From positions 72,524-136,523 of the forward strand of contig JAWSUY010000042.1 of assembly GCA_033852175.1 (NCBI GenBank): a stretch of 64,000 nt of DNA. The letters are read 5' to 3'. The notes beneath the pieces are model-generated. The model worked only from the letters and a program-made list of their open reading frames with translations. It was not told the origin of the DNA and did not search any database. How positions within the stretch are numbered: position 1 is the stretch's first letter; every line of letters begins with the position of its first letter. A program made the position numbers and the translations under genes. Positions 1 through 9,492 of this stretch are shown in pieces. This DNA comes from Agarilytica sp033852175 (lineage in GTDB: Bacteria > Pseudomonadota > Gammaproteobacteria > Pseudomonadales > Cellvibrionaceae).

Positions 1-1092
1 ACCAAACAACCTCTCCTCGTTGCCTATATAGCACTTGGCATTCTGCTTGGCCCCTTTGGCTTTGAAGTCATTACACAGGTTAACTACTTACTCGAGATGT
101 CCCATATCGGGATCATATTTCTTTTGTTTTTACTTGGCTTAGACATGCAGCCAAGCTCTCTATTCTCGGTACTCAAACAAGCCACCAGTGTCGCCATCGT
201 CAGCTGTGCTATTTTCGCTTTAATCGGCTTATGTGTTGGGCTTGCCTTCGAGTTTACGCTTATGGAGTCGGTCGTCATTGCCATGGCCTCAATGTTTTCC
301 AGTACGATTGTTGGAATAAAACTGCTACCAACAACCGTGCTTCATCACCGCCATTCAGGCGAGTTAATGATTGGCCTGCTGCTCATACAAGACTTTATCG
401 CCATTTTTTGCCTGCTGTTTTTACTCTCCGGCTCCGGAGGGCAGGTTCAAGCCAAACCTCTCATCTGGGCATTAGTCGCCCTCCCCCTACTTTCGGGCTT
501 TGCTTACATTTTTGTACGCTTTATCCTGTTCAAGCTAATAGCAAAATTTGACCGTTTTCATGAGTATATATTCCTACTCGCGATCGGCTGGTGCTTAGGA
601 TTGGCTCATCTCGCAGAACTTATGCACCTTTCAGCTGAAATCGGCGCTTTTATTGCCGGAGTTTCGCTCGCAACCAGCCCCATCGCCCAATATATCGCGC
701 TAAACCTTAAGCCTCTGCGTGATTTCTTTCTGGTGTTATTTTTCTTTTCGCTAGGCGCTCAACTGAATATTGATATTCTGCCCAGCATTTTGGTTATCGC
801 CCTTGTTTATACCGCTTTGATGCTAATAATTAAGCCCGTCACGTTTTACTTACTATTGAGACAGCAAAGTGAGAAAAAATCCTTGGCTTGGGACGTGGGC
901 TTTCGACTGGGTCAAATTAGTGAATTTTCTCTGCTCATCGCTTTTGTTGCACGTGAGAGCGAAGTGATTGGTGAAAAGGCATCTATGCTGATCCAATGTG
1001 CTGCAATACTAAGCTTCATCATATCCAGCTACATAGTCATTTTTAACTTCCCTAACCCTATCGCTATATCGGATAAGCTACGTAGAGATTAA
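1..1092 (+). CDS. KefB-type monovalent cation:proton antiporter (CPA2), 5' end cut by window
   Basis: Integral inner-membrane exchanger of the CPA2 (KefB/RosB) family, expected to swap K+ or Na+ for protons. The frame is open from base 1, so the N-terminus lies outside the window. The visible part opens with the first-helix signature (QPLLVAYIALGILLGPFGF), well upstream of the first in-frame ATG at 97. About 363 codons remain, with around ten hydrophobic helices and the family's conserved EIGAFIAG stretch in the middle. The protein stops shortly after the last helix (SDKLRRD), so it lacks the C-terminal TrkA-N/RCK nucleotide-binding domain of classic KefB/KefC. That suggests no glutathione or NAD gating through such a domain. 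It converges on the solute-binding-like gene at 1111. Family assignment is firm; the ion is not known. Confidence 0.85.
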   Translation, partial: TKQPLLVAYIALGILLGPFGFEVITQVNYLLEMSHIGIIFLLFLLGLDMQPSSLFSVLKQATSVAIVSCAIFALIGLCVGLAFEFTLMESVVIAMASMFSSTIVGIKLLPTTVLHHRHSGELMIGLLLIQDFIAIFCLLFLLSGSGGQVQAKPLIWALVALPLLSGFAYIFVRFILFKLIAKFDRFHEYIFLLAIGWCLGLAHLAELMHLSAEIGAFIAGVSLATSPIAQYIALNLKPLRDFFLVLFFFSLGAQLNIDILPSILVIALVYTALMLIIKPVTFYLLLRQQSEKKSLAWDVGFRLGQISEFSLLIAFVARESEVIGEKASMLIQCAAILSFIISSYIVIFNFPNPIAISDKLRRD

Positions 1093-1110
1093 AGCCAGAG
1101 ATTAGAGGCT

Positions 1111-1863
1111 TTACGGTGTAATATCACGCTCATCCAATGTTCGATAGATTTCACCCAGATAGTTAGCAACGTTTTGCGCATCGGGGTAATCTTTTCGAAG
1201 CACAACGTACAGTTCGAAGCGTCTTAAGACGTGATAGCGTATATCGTTCTTTTGCTTTTCGTCATATACCTTTTTCGCAGGGCCTAAATAGTCCAGAAAA
1301 AAATCCGCACGACCGGCCTCTAGCATCGAAAACGCCGAATCGTGAGAATGTGCGGCTAAAATCGATATTTGATTATCCGGGTCATTTAAAAAAGGCCCAA
1401 TGCTGCCAAATCCATATGTATCGATAGTAATGATTGATCGACCAACCAGATCATTCAAATATGCTACAGGCTGGACATTCGGTAGGTGATATATGCCTAG
1501 CTCCATTTGATAAACCGGCAACTCACTGGTGATGCAGCATTGCTGCAATCTTGGCATTTTTATTAATATAGATAGATTGGCTCGACCACTATTCAAGTAT
1601 TGGTACATTCGAAAGACGGGAACCGGTAAGTTTTCCCATTCCACATCAGCTAAGCGAAACATCTCATCAGCCAAAAGTTGTATCGGCCTATACTGCTCAC
1701 CACTCGCATTTAGTCTGCTAACAACAGGATCTTCAGGGTAAACGTAAATAAGCGGCGCGGAAGCTTCGAGAGCGCAAGCCGGCGCGCTCAACAATCCCAT
1801 TGTTGATAGCAGGCTACATGCCCACCATCTTTTTAAGATCATCAATTTCACAAAACCGGACAT
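1111..1863 (-). CDS. Periplasmic solute-binding-like protein (SBP_bac_3-like), paralogue 1
   Basis: Exported protein resembling family-3 periplasmic solute-binding proteins. It has a signal peptide (LKRWWACSLLSTMGLLSAPACA), then an opening YVYPEDPVV and the motif ILIKMPRLQQCCITS. The same arrangement, including the CC[IV]TS motif and the later D..GRSIITI...Y.FG and HDSAFSMLEAGRADF stretches, recurs in the proteins at 10538 and 11738, so the three are paralogues. No ABC permease or ATPase gene lies nearby, so a transport role is unproven; a sensory or orphan role is possible. The start is uncertain: ATG at 1863 is used here, TTG at 1896 and ATG at 1842 are alternatives, and none has a strong ribosome-binding site. 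Confidence 0.7.
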   Translation of the reverse strand: MSGFVKLMILKRWWACSLLSTMGLLSAPACALEASAPLIYVYPEDPVVSRLNASGEQYRPIQLLADEMFRLADVEWENLPVPVFRMYQYLNSGRANLSILIKMPRLQQCCITSELPVYQMELGIYHLPNVQPVAYLNDLVGRSIITIDTYGFGSIGPFLNDPDNQISILAAHSHDSAFSMLEAGRADFFLDYLGPAKKVYDEKQKNDIRYHVLRRFELYVVLRKDYPDAQNVANYLGEIYRTLDERDITP

Positions 1864-2297
1864 CAACACAGACTCAAAATTAAGAAAAACAAACAATCTT
1901 CCCAGCGATCGAATTTAACCGTCTAACACGCATCACCCACCTTTCAGAATAGACCAAAAGATAAGTAAAAAGATTTGAACTCTCAGGCTAAATTAGACCC
2001 CTTTGTACATTTAAAGCGTTCAATACGCCCGCCTGCTTATAACGCACGGGATTTAAAATTCAAAAATTACGCTTTACCTTACCCAGACAAACGTTATGAT
2101 AATCGCGTGCCAAGCCAGACCAAAAGAAAACATACCCAAATATAATAATTTATTCAATGTTTTCAACCACTTAGCATTCCAGTCCAATCATGGAATGTTT
2201 ATTTCTCTTATATCTATAGCGATAAAGACCGCCCAATTTGCCTATAAAGGCTTAACGGCGTCGAAGACTTAAAACCATTGAGACAGGACCCACAACC
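1864..2297. other. Intergenic region, divergent promoters expected
   Basis: About 430 bases between the divergent solute-binding-like gene and the first MetX-like gene. It should hold both promoters. I see no convincing ORF, RNA gene or strong inverted repeat. AGGA about ten bases before the ATG at 2298 is the likely ribosome-binding site of the rightward gene. Confidence 0.5.
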
Positions 2298-3503
2298 ATG
2301 GCAACAACAAAAACACATCAATATCGGCGACTGATTATAATTGGGTACTTAAGCCTATTCTGCTGGCTTACATCATGCCCTCTTATGGCCGAGGAATTGA
2401 TCGTCACCAAACATCACTTCACCACCCATAATTTTACAACAACATCAGGCACCATTCTGCCTACAGTTAATATTGGCTGGGAAGCATATGGAAAACTGAA
2501 CCAAGCAAAGGACAACGCGATTCTAGTTGCCCACTACTTCACGGGTGACTCACATGCTGCAGGCAAGTACACCAAAAGTGACAAAAAGGCAGGCTATTGG
2601 GATTCAATCATCGGGCCAGGCAAAGCAATCGATACGAATAAATACTATGTACTTAGCTCAGATTCATTAGCAAACGGGAACGTTAAAAGCCCAACGGTGT
2701 TTACAACCGGCCCTTCAAGTATTAATCCGAAGACTCAAAAGCCCTACGGGCTAGACTTTCCGGTTATCACCATTCGCGACATGGTCAACGCTCAACATAC
2801 TTTAATTACAAGCTTGGGAATCAAAAAATTCCACGCGGTTGCAGGCGCCTCCATGGGATCTCATCAGGCTCTTGAGTGGGCTGCCGCTTATCCAGAAATG
2901 GTGCCAAGGGTATTATCCGTCATTGGGGTCGGCGAAACTGACGCATTTGCCCAAGCCGTTCTCTCGCAGGCAGTAAAGGGAATCACGAAGGCCCCCTCTT
3001 GGCACGACGGGGATTACTACGAGAAAGGCGAGCCTACCGAAGCTCTAGCCGGACTTCTTGAAGTCATGCTGCTGCACTCTCAGCACGGCGCCATTCTTGA
3101 TAAGCACTTCAAAAAGAAACTCAATGACGATCCAGCAACAAAACTGTCCATTAAAAATGAACTCGTTATCATTCCTTGGCTAGAAAAAGCCGCAATGGCC
3201 AGAGCCACCCAGCTTGAAACCAACCACATGCTGTATTTGGCTCGAGCCGTTCAATTGTTTCGAGTCGGTCATAAAGCCACTTTAGAAGAAGGTGTCAAGC
3301 CCATCACGGCCAAGGTACTTTTCCTCCCATCAAAAAATGATATGTTGCTACCCTCTTACAACGCTAAGAAAATTTTTGACATCATGAAAAAACAGGGTAA
3401 GGACGTCGCATACGAGGAGATAGACGGACCATGGGGACACCTAGATGGAATTTTTACTGTGGCTCAAAAATCGGACGTGATAACGAATTTTTTAGCACAT
3501 TAG
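2298..3503 (+). CDS. Exported MetX-like alpha/beta hydrolase, copy 1
   Basis: Alpha/beta-hydrolase of the homoserine O-acetyltransferase (MetX) superfamily, but with an N-terminal signal peptide (hydrophobic run around residues 11-30, cleavage near AEE) that cytosolic MetX lacks. The nucleophile elbow GASMG puts the catalytic Ser at residue 185; Asp348 (SKNDML) and His381 (GPWGHLDG) complete the triad. Other MetX-like blocks are GWEAYGKLN and WDSIIGPGKA. Length is 401 residues, and it aligns without gaps to the next gene. Export argues against a methionine-biosynthetic role; a periplasmic or secreted acyl-transfer or hydrolysis activity is more likely, substrate unknown. A hairpin follows at 3543-3565. 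Confidence 0.8.
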   Translation: MATTKTHQYRRLIIIGYLSLFCWLTSCPLMAEELIVTKHHFTTHNFTTTSGTILPTVNIGWEAYGKLNQAKDNAILVAHYFTGDSHAAGKYTKSDKKAGYWDSIIGPGKAIDTNKYYVLSSDSLANGNVKSPTVFTTGPSSINPKTQKPYGLDFPVITIRDMVNAQHTLITSLGIKKFHAVAGASMGSHQALEWAAAYPEMVPRVLSVIGVGETDAFAQAVLSQAVKGITKAPSWHDGDYYEKGEPTEALAGLLEVMLLHSQHGAILDKHFKKKLNDDPATKLSIKNELVIIPWLEKAAMARATQLETNHMLYLARAVQLFRVGHKATLEEGVKPITAKVLFLPSKNDMLLPSYNAKKIFDIMKKQGKDVAYEEIDGPWGHLDGIFTVAQKSDVITNFLAH

Positions 3504-3542
3504 CGAAGATAACATTTAGTAAAAATTGGACAGCAATTATCG

Positions 3543-3565
3543 GACCCTCAATGTAATTGAGGGTC
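3543..3565 (+). terminator. Hairpin, possible terminator after MetX-like gene 1
   Basis: Perfect 10-bp inverted repeat GACCCTCAAT / ATTGAGGGTC around a 3-base loop, 39 bases after the stop codon. The downstream tract (TCATTC) is not T-rich, so this is a weak intrinsic terminator or an mRNA-stabilising hairpin. Confidence 0.5.
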
Positions 3566-3764
3566 TCATTCAATCCTTAGTACTTCCTCCTCCGTAATTA
3601 ACAGGCCTCAGTTCCCGTATAGCTTTATACTTTTACGCCCTAAAAATAATTTTTTATTATAACGTTCATATCTTTCAACATGACGCCTTAAAAATATTTT
3701 GGTCTTAAGCGAAGAAAATAAGAACATCAAAATAAACTAACCTTATTTATACTGAGGTGTTTTT

Positions 3765-4970
3765 ATGGCTATTCACGTATATATCACTAATAGGTTTATT
3801 AAAGTACTTTCGTCATTCCTGTTTCTTCTTTGCGTTTTATCCAACCCTGCACAAACTCAAACATTAATCGTAGAAAAACAACGACTGACTGTTAATGATT
3901 TCGAAACAACATCTGGCGAAATTTTACCTAAGATTCAAATCGGCTGGGAAGCCTACGGGAAGTTAAACGCCTCAAAAAGCAACGCCATATTAGTTCCTCA
4001 CTATTTTCTCGGCACATCCCACGCGGCTGGAAAATACGCTGAATCAGATAAGTACGCAGGCTATTGGGACTCAATCATAGGCCCCGGCAAAGCATTAGAC
4101 ACCAACAAATATTATGTTATTAGTTCAGACACCCTTGCAAATACCAATGTAAAAGATCCACGCGTATTTACCACTGGGCCAGCTAGTATCGATCCAAAAA
4201 CAAACAAACCCTACGGCATTACCTTTCCTGTTCTAACGATGCGTGATTTTGTAAACGCCCAACACGCACTAGTAAAAAGCTTGGGCATCACACAACTTCA
4301 TGCGGTTGTAGGAACATCAATGGGGGCAATTCAAACCCTAGAATGGTCAACAGCATATCCCGATATGGTACCTAGAATCGTAGCGGTAACAGGTATGGCT
4401 GAAGCAGACGGCTTGACGATCGCAGAACTAGAGAAGTGGGCGATACCAATAAAAGACGACCCGAACTGGAATAAAGGGGATTATTATGGCGGAGAAGAGC
4501 CTATCGAGGGCCTAACAAAGGCCATGCGTTCGATCGTTATGATTGCCCATCATGCATATATTTATGACCGCCGATTTAAAGATAAAATGAATGACGACCC
4601 TGCTCCACGGAAATCGATTTTGGCAGATTTTAAGATTAATGCCTGGCTAAACCAGTACGCGGCATACCGCGCAGGAAAAGCCGATGCCAACCACGTTTTA
4701 TATTATATTAGGGCAAACCAGTTATTCCGTCTTGGGCACAAAAAAACTCTCGCTGAAGGCGTATCTCCGATTAAGGCAAAAATATTATTATTACCCTCTA
4801 AAAATGACATCCTCTTCCCTCTGTATCATATGAAAAATTTATACACTCAGATGCTGATACAGAAAAAGGACGTCACATACGATGAGATTGAGGGCCCGTG
4901 GGGCCATTTAGACGGAATATATGCAGTTGCCACAAAAGCAGACATGATTAAAAGATTCATCGAAGAATGA
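3765..4970 (+). CDS. Exported MetX-like alpha/beta hydrolase, copy 2
   Basis: Tandem paralogue of the gene at 2298, same length (401 residues) and alignable without gaps. The triad sits at the same positions: Ser185 in GTSMG, Asp348 in SKNDIL and His381 in GPWGHLDG. The N-terminus is a typical signal peptide (FIKVLSSFLFLLCVLSNPAQ). GAGGTG seven bases before the ATG is a good ribosome-binding site. The two copies differ most between residues 210 and 300, the cap region that shapes the acyl pocket in this fold, so they may have different substrates. Each gene has its own upstream region, so they may be transcribed separately. Confidence 0.8.
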   Translation: MAIHVYITNRFIKVLSSFLFLLCVLSNPAQTQTLIVEKQRLTVNDFETTSGEILPKIQIGWEAYGKLNASKSNAILVPHYFLGTSHAAGKYAESDKYAGYWDSIIGPGKALDTNKYYVISSDTLANTNVKDPRVFTTGPASIDPKTNKPYGITFPVLTMRDFVNAQHALVKSLGITQLHAVVGTSMGAIQTLEWSTAYPDMVPRIVAVTGMAEADGLTIAELEKWAIPIKDDPNWNKGDYYGGEEPIEGLTKAMRSIVMIAHHAYIYDRRFKDKMNDDPAPRKSILADFKINAWLNQYAAYRAGKADANHVLYYIRANQLFRLGHKKTLAEGVSPIKAKILLLPSKNDILFPLYHMKNLYTQMLIQKKDVTYDEIEGPWGHLDGIYAVATKADMIKRFIEE

Positions 4971-5079
4971 TTTAACGAAAATCTAAATTTGAATCGATCC
5001 ATAGGTCTTGATCACCCCAAAATCAATCAATCTGAAAAACGGCACACCGACTTAACTATCCAACCATCAAACTAAGGCG

Positions 5080-5451
5080 CTATTCTGCCGTAGTGCCTAT
5101 GCGAATAGTAGACTGTACTTTTTTTGAAAGACTACCAATAGCCTTTTCGTAGGACCATTCAATCAGTTCTTTAAGGTATTCTTCATCCATCAATTGCACT
5201 TTGACTATCGTAACCCAATGAAAACGATGCATATAACGCGCAGGCTTAACACCAGATTGATCCGTCAACTCTAAAAACCGATCACTACTCACCCTCATAC
5301 TAAAACGCCATTTTTCAGGATCGCTCGTTTTAAAATAGGCGAACTTTCTCCGCCCAACGTAGTAAGTAAAAATATTAGAGGGATGTCCGCTTTCTCGGTA
5401 AGTAACGCCCGGAAAAGCAGCGCAATGATCCTTGAGCTGTTTTACATCCAT
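5080..5451 (-). CDS. MmcQ/YjbR family protein
   Basis: Small cytoplasmic protein of the MmcQ/YjbR family (123 residues, usual length about 115-125). Family features are the opening DHCAAFPGVTY, the central GRRKFAYF and the RVSSDRF..L stretch. Near the end WVTIVKVQLMDEE and LKELIEWSYEKA form the expected strand-helix unit. Members have a double-wing fold and are often called DNA-binding, but biochemical function is largely unknown. It lies 16 bases downstream of the aldehyde dehydrogenase gene on the same strand and may be cotranscribed with it. Confidence 0.75.
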   Translation of the reverse strand: MDVKQLKDHCAAFPGVTYRESGHPSNIFTYYVGRRKFAYFKTSDPEKWRFSMRVSSDRFLELTDQSGVKPARYMHRFHWVTIVKVQLMDEEYLKELIEWSYEKAIGSLSKKVQSTIRIGTTAE

Positions 5452-5467
5452 ATCAATGTGAGCCTAT

Positions 5468-6937
5468 TCATTGTTTTAATCCGCCAATACACATATATTT
5501 AATTTCCAAATAGTCGTCGATACCATACTTAGAGCCCTCTCTCCCGGTACCCGATTCTTTTACGCCACCGAACGGCGCTGCTTCCGTTGAAATAACACCT
5601 TCGTTTATGCCGACAATCCCGTACTCCAAGCTTTCTGATATTTTCCATAAGCGATTAATATCGCGAGTATAAAAGTATGCAGCCAAACCAAATTCCGTAT
5701 CATTGGCCATATGAATGGCATCTTCATCAGTTTTAAATTGAAATATCGGTGCAATGGGGCCAAATATTTCTTCACTAAATACACGCATAGATTGATCGCA
5801 ACTTTTCAATATGGTGGGTTCGTAGAATGTCCCACCCAACGCAGATGCCTTACCGCCAACGACCACTTCGGCCCCCTTTTGAATCGCATCATCAACCAAT
5901 GACGCTACATTACTTAAGGCTTTTTCATCGATCAGTGGGCCTATAGTGACAGCAGCATCCATGCCATTGCCGAGTTTCAATTGGGCCATGGCCTCAGTGA
6001 ACCGTTCAACAAACTCATTGTAAACGCCCTCTTGCACCAACAGCCGATTCGCACAAACGCAGGTCTGGCCAGCATTGCGAAACTTTGAAGCCATTGCTCC
6101 CTTCACGGCTGCATCAAGGTCCGCGTCATCAAACACGATAAACGGAGCGTTTCCACCCAGCTCCATAGACGTTTTCTTTACCGTTTTTGCACACTGAGCC
6201 ATTAGTAATTTGCCAACAGTGGTTGAACCGGTAAACGTTACTTTTCTAACCAATGGGTTACTCGTCAGCTCGCCACCAATCGCCTCGCAATCAGAACTCA
6301 CGACAACATTTAAAATGCCATCGGGAAGCCCCGCTCTTCTGCCCAATTCAGCCAAAGCAAGCGCCGAGAGTGGCGTTTTAACGGAAGGTTTAATCACTAT
6401 GCCGCAACCTGCTGCCAGTGCGGGTGCAGCTTTTCGTGTGATCATTGCATTCGGGAAGTTCCAGGGTGTAATCGCCGCAACAACACCAACGGGCTGCTTA
6501 AGCGTAACAATCCTCTTATCGCGCCCATGACTGGGAATAACATCCCCATAAACCCTCTTGCCTTCTTCAGCGAACCACTCGATAAAGGAGGCGCCATAGC
6601 TAACCTCCGCCCGAGATTCTGCAAGCGGCTTTCCTTGCTCCGCGGTCATAATCATGGCCAGGTCTTCCTGATTATCCATTATCAATTGAAACCAGGTTTT
6701 CAGGACGTTTGCACGCTCCTTAGCTGTATACATTTTCCATTCTTGCATGGCGCGATGAGCGGCATTAATCGCTTTTTTCGTGGCAGCTACCGAAGCATTA
6801 GCCACTGACGCAATCACTTCGCCGGTTGCCGGATTATGTACATCAGTGCTCGACAGTATCGACTGCCCTTTACCAACCCACACGCCATCAATAAAGTTTT
6901 GGGTCTTCAATAATGCAAGGTCTTTCAATTTGAACAT
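5468..6937 (-). CDS. gabD: NAD(P)-dependent succinate-semialdehyde dehydrogenase
   Basis: Aldehyde dehydrogenase superfamily member, best matched to GabD, which oxidises succinate semialdehyde to succinate in 4-aminobutyrate and related degradation. Visible landmarks: ITPWNFPNAMITRKAAPALA (cofactor site), FTGSTTVGK, MELGGNAPFIVFDDADLDAA (general-base Glu region), the catalytic Cys in FRNAGQTCVCANR, and EEIFGPIAPIF near the end. The frame extends upstream to 7048, but that N-terminus is unlike the family; ATG at 6937 gives 489 residues, close to the usual length of about 482. No GABA transaminase gene is visible, so other semialdehydes are possible substrates. Confidence 0.85.
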   Translation of the reverse strand: MFKLKDLALLKTQNFIDGVWVGKGQSILSSTDVHNPATGEVIASVANASVAATKKAINAAHRAMQEWKMYTAKERANVLKTWFQLIMDNQEDLAMIMTAEQGKPLAESRAEVSYGASFIEWFAEEGKRVYGDVIPSHGRDKRIVTLKQPVGVVAAITPWNFPNAMITRKAAPALAAGCGIVIKPSVKTPLSALALAELGRRAGLPDGILNVVVSSDCEAIGGELTSNPLVRKVTFTGSTTVGKLLMAQCAKTVKKTSMELGGNAPFIVFDDADLDAAVKGAMASKFRNAGQTCVCANRLLVQEGVYNEFVERFTEAMAQLKLGNGMDAAVTIGPLIDEKALSNVASLVDDAIQKGAEVVVGGKASALGGTFYEPTILKSCDQSMRVFSEEIFGPIAPIFQFKTDEDAIHMANDTEFGLAAYFYTRDINRLWKISESLEYGIVGINEGVISTEAAPFGGVKESGTGREGSKYGIDDYLEIKYMCIGGLKQ

Positions 6938-7187
6938 GAATGTTCCAGATGAGGATATTGTTGTCTTAATGCAATACGGGCAACCCGTTAACGAAAAGCT
7001 CCACGATGCTTTGTGCTCGTCCATATACCGACCGTAATGAACGCACATTTAAAATATCAGTTTCAGACCACTCGTTTCTTTACCGCATCATTGTTAGCGC
7101 AGATCATGACTCTCGAAGACAGCAAACCATCCAAAGATCGTCAACCTATCTGCTCATGGCATGCCTTGTATACTGGGGCGAAACGAA

Positions 7188-8195
7188 TCAACAGCCTAAA
7201 GCAGACGCAAGCACCGCTGAGGATTCACTCAACGCTATTTGGGCCTGAGGAAGTGTGCCGAAATTTAAAAAACCGTGAAACATATCTGAATAGCAGGAAT
7301 AACGAACTTGAACGCCACATGACTCTAACTTTTTAGCGTAAGCCTCTCCTTCATCAACGAAAGGGTCATAGCCCGCGGTCAGTATAAATGCAGGAGGCAA
7401 TCCACTTAAATCCTCTACAGACAAGACATTGAAACGGGGATCGTCACAATCCTCTTTTGAAATATAATGATGCTGAAACCAGTCTAAAGCTTTTTTAGGG
7501 ATAATGGCTGCGTCTAGCAAGCGCTCACGACTTGGCGACATTTCTGCCGCCGCAGTCCAGGGGTAAATTAAGAGCTGAAAGACCGGCATTCTTTTACCTT
7601 GATCTCGGTTCAATACACAAAGTACTGTCGCTAAATTTGCACCGGCACTATCGCCACCAACGGCCATTTTATCCGGATCGAGATCAAACTGGGCCGCATT
7701 TTCTGCTAACCAAATAAAACTATCTTGTGCGTCATTCAAGCCGCCAGGAAATCGCGTTTCAGGTGCCAAGCGATATTCAACAGAAATCACAACCAAACCA
7801 GACTGGTGAGCGAGCTGAATACAAACTCGATCATAGCTTTTTACATTTCCAAGACTGAAACCGCCGCCATGGTAAAAAACTAGCGATGCTCGGCTTTCTT
7901 TGTGTTCAGTTTGAGGGGCATATATTCTTGCCGAAATCTCGTTTTGAGAGCCTGGGATCTTAATATCAGTTTGATAAACCGAATCAACATTCTCATGCTC
8001 AAAAGGGTTGCCGACTGCATCACGCATTGCCCGCACTTCGTGCGGCTCAGACTCTAGCCATGACGGTGCTTTATTGATGAGATCAACAAGAACTTGCCCC
8101 TCTTTACCAATGCCTCCAGGAGAAACATTAGTATGGTCAAACACCTGAGAGCCAACACGCTCTACGCTAGTAAAATCATTATTAACTTTAGTCAT
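7188..8195 (-). CDS. HSL-family alpha/beta hydrolase (esterase), copy 1
   Basis: Hormone-sensitive-lipase-type (bacterial family IV) esterase of 335 residues, no signal peptide, so cytoplasmic. Hallmarks: oxyanion-hole motif YHGGGFSLGN (residues 108-117), nucleophile elbow GDSAGAN (Ser183), acid Asp277 in TAGYDPFVDEG and His307 in DMFHGF. The block EYRLAPETRFPGGL is typical of the family. Expected to hydrolyse short-chain acyl esters. A closely related paralogue lies just upstream on the same strand (8452-9492), separated by about 250 bases, so this is a tandem duplication. The gabD gene follows, but a shared pathway is not shown. Confidence 0.85.
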   Translation of the reverse strand: MTKVNNDFTSVERVGSQVFDHTNVSPGGIGKEGQVLVDLINKAPSWLESEPHEVRAMRDAVGNPFEHENVDSVYQTDIKIPGSQNEISARIYAPQTEHKESRASLVFYHGGGFSLGNVKSYDRVCIQLAHQSGLVVISVEYRLAPETRFPGGLNDAQDSFIWLAENAAQFDLDPDKMAVGGDSAGANLATVLCVLNRDQGKRMPVFQLLIYPWTAAAEMSPSRERLLDAAIIPKKALDWFQHHYISKEDCDDPRFNVLSVEDLSGLPPAFILTAGYDPFVDEGEAYAKKLESCGVQVRYSCYSDMFHGFLNFGTLPQAQIALSESSAVLASALGC

Positions 8196-8451
8196 AGGTT
8201 GGGACTTATCAATGGGGTGAGAAGTAATCGTTCGAACATTATCAATAGTACTGAGGATATAGAACTCAGCGCATTGCTATTCGAGTTAGTCATACAAACG
8301 GGGAGGTATAGTGATGATTACAGACGATTCGGTCAAGCCGCTAACAAGTAATTGATAAGAACAACAGCAAAGGTTCTGAGATAACACAGGTTCAACCAAA
8401 AGATTTTAGTTAATGATCCGAAGCAGAAAGCGCGTCAATAAACCATGCTAC

Positions 8452-9492
8452 CTACGCATCTAATACGGCAGACAGAATAGCAGCAGATTCAACAACCGCC
8501 GCACGAGCCTGCGGCATAACACCGAAGTTATAAAACCCGTGAAAAGTATCGGTATAGCATGAATAACGAACGGGTACCCCACTTTCCCTCAGCCTATTGG
8601 CAAAGGCTTCGCCTTCATCCATGAGCGGGTCGTAACCCGCGGTTAGCACAAACGCTGGCGGCAAGTGGCTAAGGTCTTCTGTTTCCATAATATCAAAGCG
8701 CGGATCATTCGACATTTCCTCGGAAATATAATGATTATGAAACCACTCAATAACCGGTTTCGGTATAACAGGAGCGTCGCGCAAACGCTTACGGCTTTCC
8801 GTCTGAGAATTGCCCATTGTACTGGGATAAATTAACATCTGCATCGCGGGCATAGGTTTATCTTGGTCACGATTCAGAACACACGTAACAGCAGCCAAAT
8901 TCGCGCCCGAACTATCACCTCCAATTGCCATTCTCTCAGCGTCAATTTCAAACTCTTCAGCATGCGCGTACAACCAATTGAATGATGCTTGAACATCCAA
9001 TAACCCACCTGGAAATGGTGTTTCTGGGGCAAGTCGATAATTAACAGAAACAACAACCAAGCCCGAATGATATGCAAGATGAGCCATCAAACCATCATAT
9101 AAGTTAATATCACTTAAAACAAAGCCGCCTCCGTGGTAATAAATCAACGCGCCATTTTTTTTCTGTTGATTCGCCTTGGTTTTATAAATGCGGGACTCTA
9201 ATATCGTAACGGCGCCAGGTATTTGAATATTCGTCTTCTCAACTTCGTTTATGCCCTCATAATCAAAGGGATTCCCCGCAGCGGTCCTCATGTCTCTCGC
9301 TGCTTGAGGCAACATTTCAGTTATTGAAGGCGCCTGCATGATCAAATCGGCTATTTTCTGAGACTCTGGTGATAGGCTAGACGCCATTTGACTATAATCG
9401 ACTACATTGGGGCTTGGACGTAGTACGCTTTGAAAAGCTTCCTCCTGCCTAACTCTCAATGCAATTAATGGCGCTTCTCGAAAGGTATACAT
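8452..9492 (-). CDS. HSL-family alpha/beta hydrolase (esterase), copy 2
   Basis: Second family-IV esterase, 346 residues. Oxyanion-hole motif YYHGGGFVLSD, nucleophile Ser194 in GDSSGAN, Asp288 in TAGYDPLMDEG and His318 in DTFHGF. It shares long identical stretches with the gene at 7188 (NYRLAPETPFPGGL, RDQ.KPMP, LPPAF.LTAGYDP), showing an ancestral tandem duplication. The first 30 or so residues are not matched in copy 1, so a later start (ATG at residue 36, SQMASSL) is possible; the first ATG is used here. Upstream lies about 1 kb without genes. Confidence 0.82.
   Translation of the reverse strand: MYTFREAPLIALRVRQEEAFQSVLRPSPNVVDYSQMASSLSPESQKIADLIMQAPSITEMLPQAARDMRTAAGNPFDYEGINEVEKTNIQIPGAVTILESRIYKTKANQQKKNGALIYYHGGGFVLSDINLYDGLMAHLAYHSGLVVVSVNYRLAPETPFPGGLLDVQASFNWLYAHAEEFEIDAERMAIGGDSSGANLAAVTCVLNRDQDKPMPAMQMLIYPSTMGNSQTESRKRLRDAPVIPKPVIEWFHNHYISEEMSNDPRFDIMETEDLSHLPPAFVLTAGYDPLMDEGEAFANRLRESGVPVRYSCYTDTFHGFYNFGVMPQARAAVVESAAILSAVLDA

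Noticed and set aside
1092..1113. Short AAAGCC/GGCTTT inverted repeat between the first two genes
   Set aside because: The stem is only six pairs, overlaps both stop regions, and lacks a T-run.
6938..7048. N-terminal extension of succinate-semialdehyde dehydrogenase
   Set aside because: The residues do not fit the family and the ATG at 6937 gives the normal length.
5711..7336. Several plus-strand frames of 60-107 codons across gabD and the esterase 3' end
   Set aside because: All lie opposite well-supported genes and show no protein-family features.
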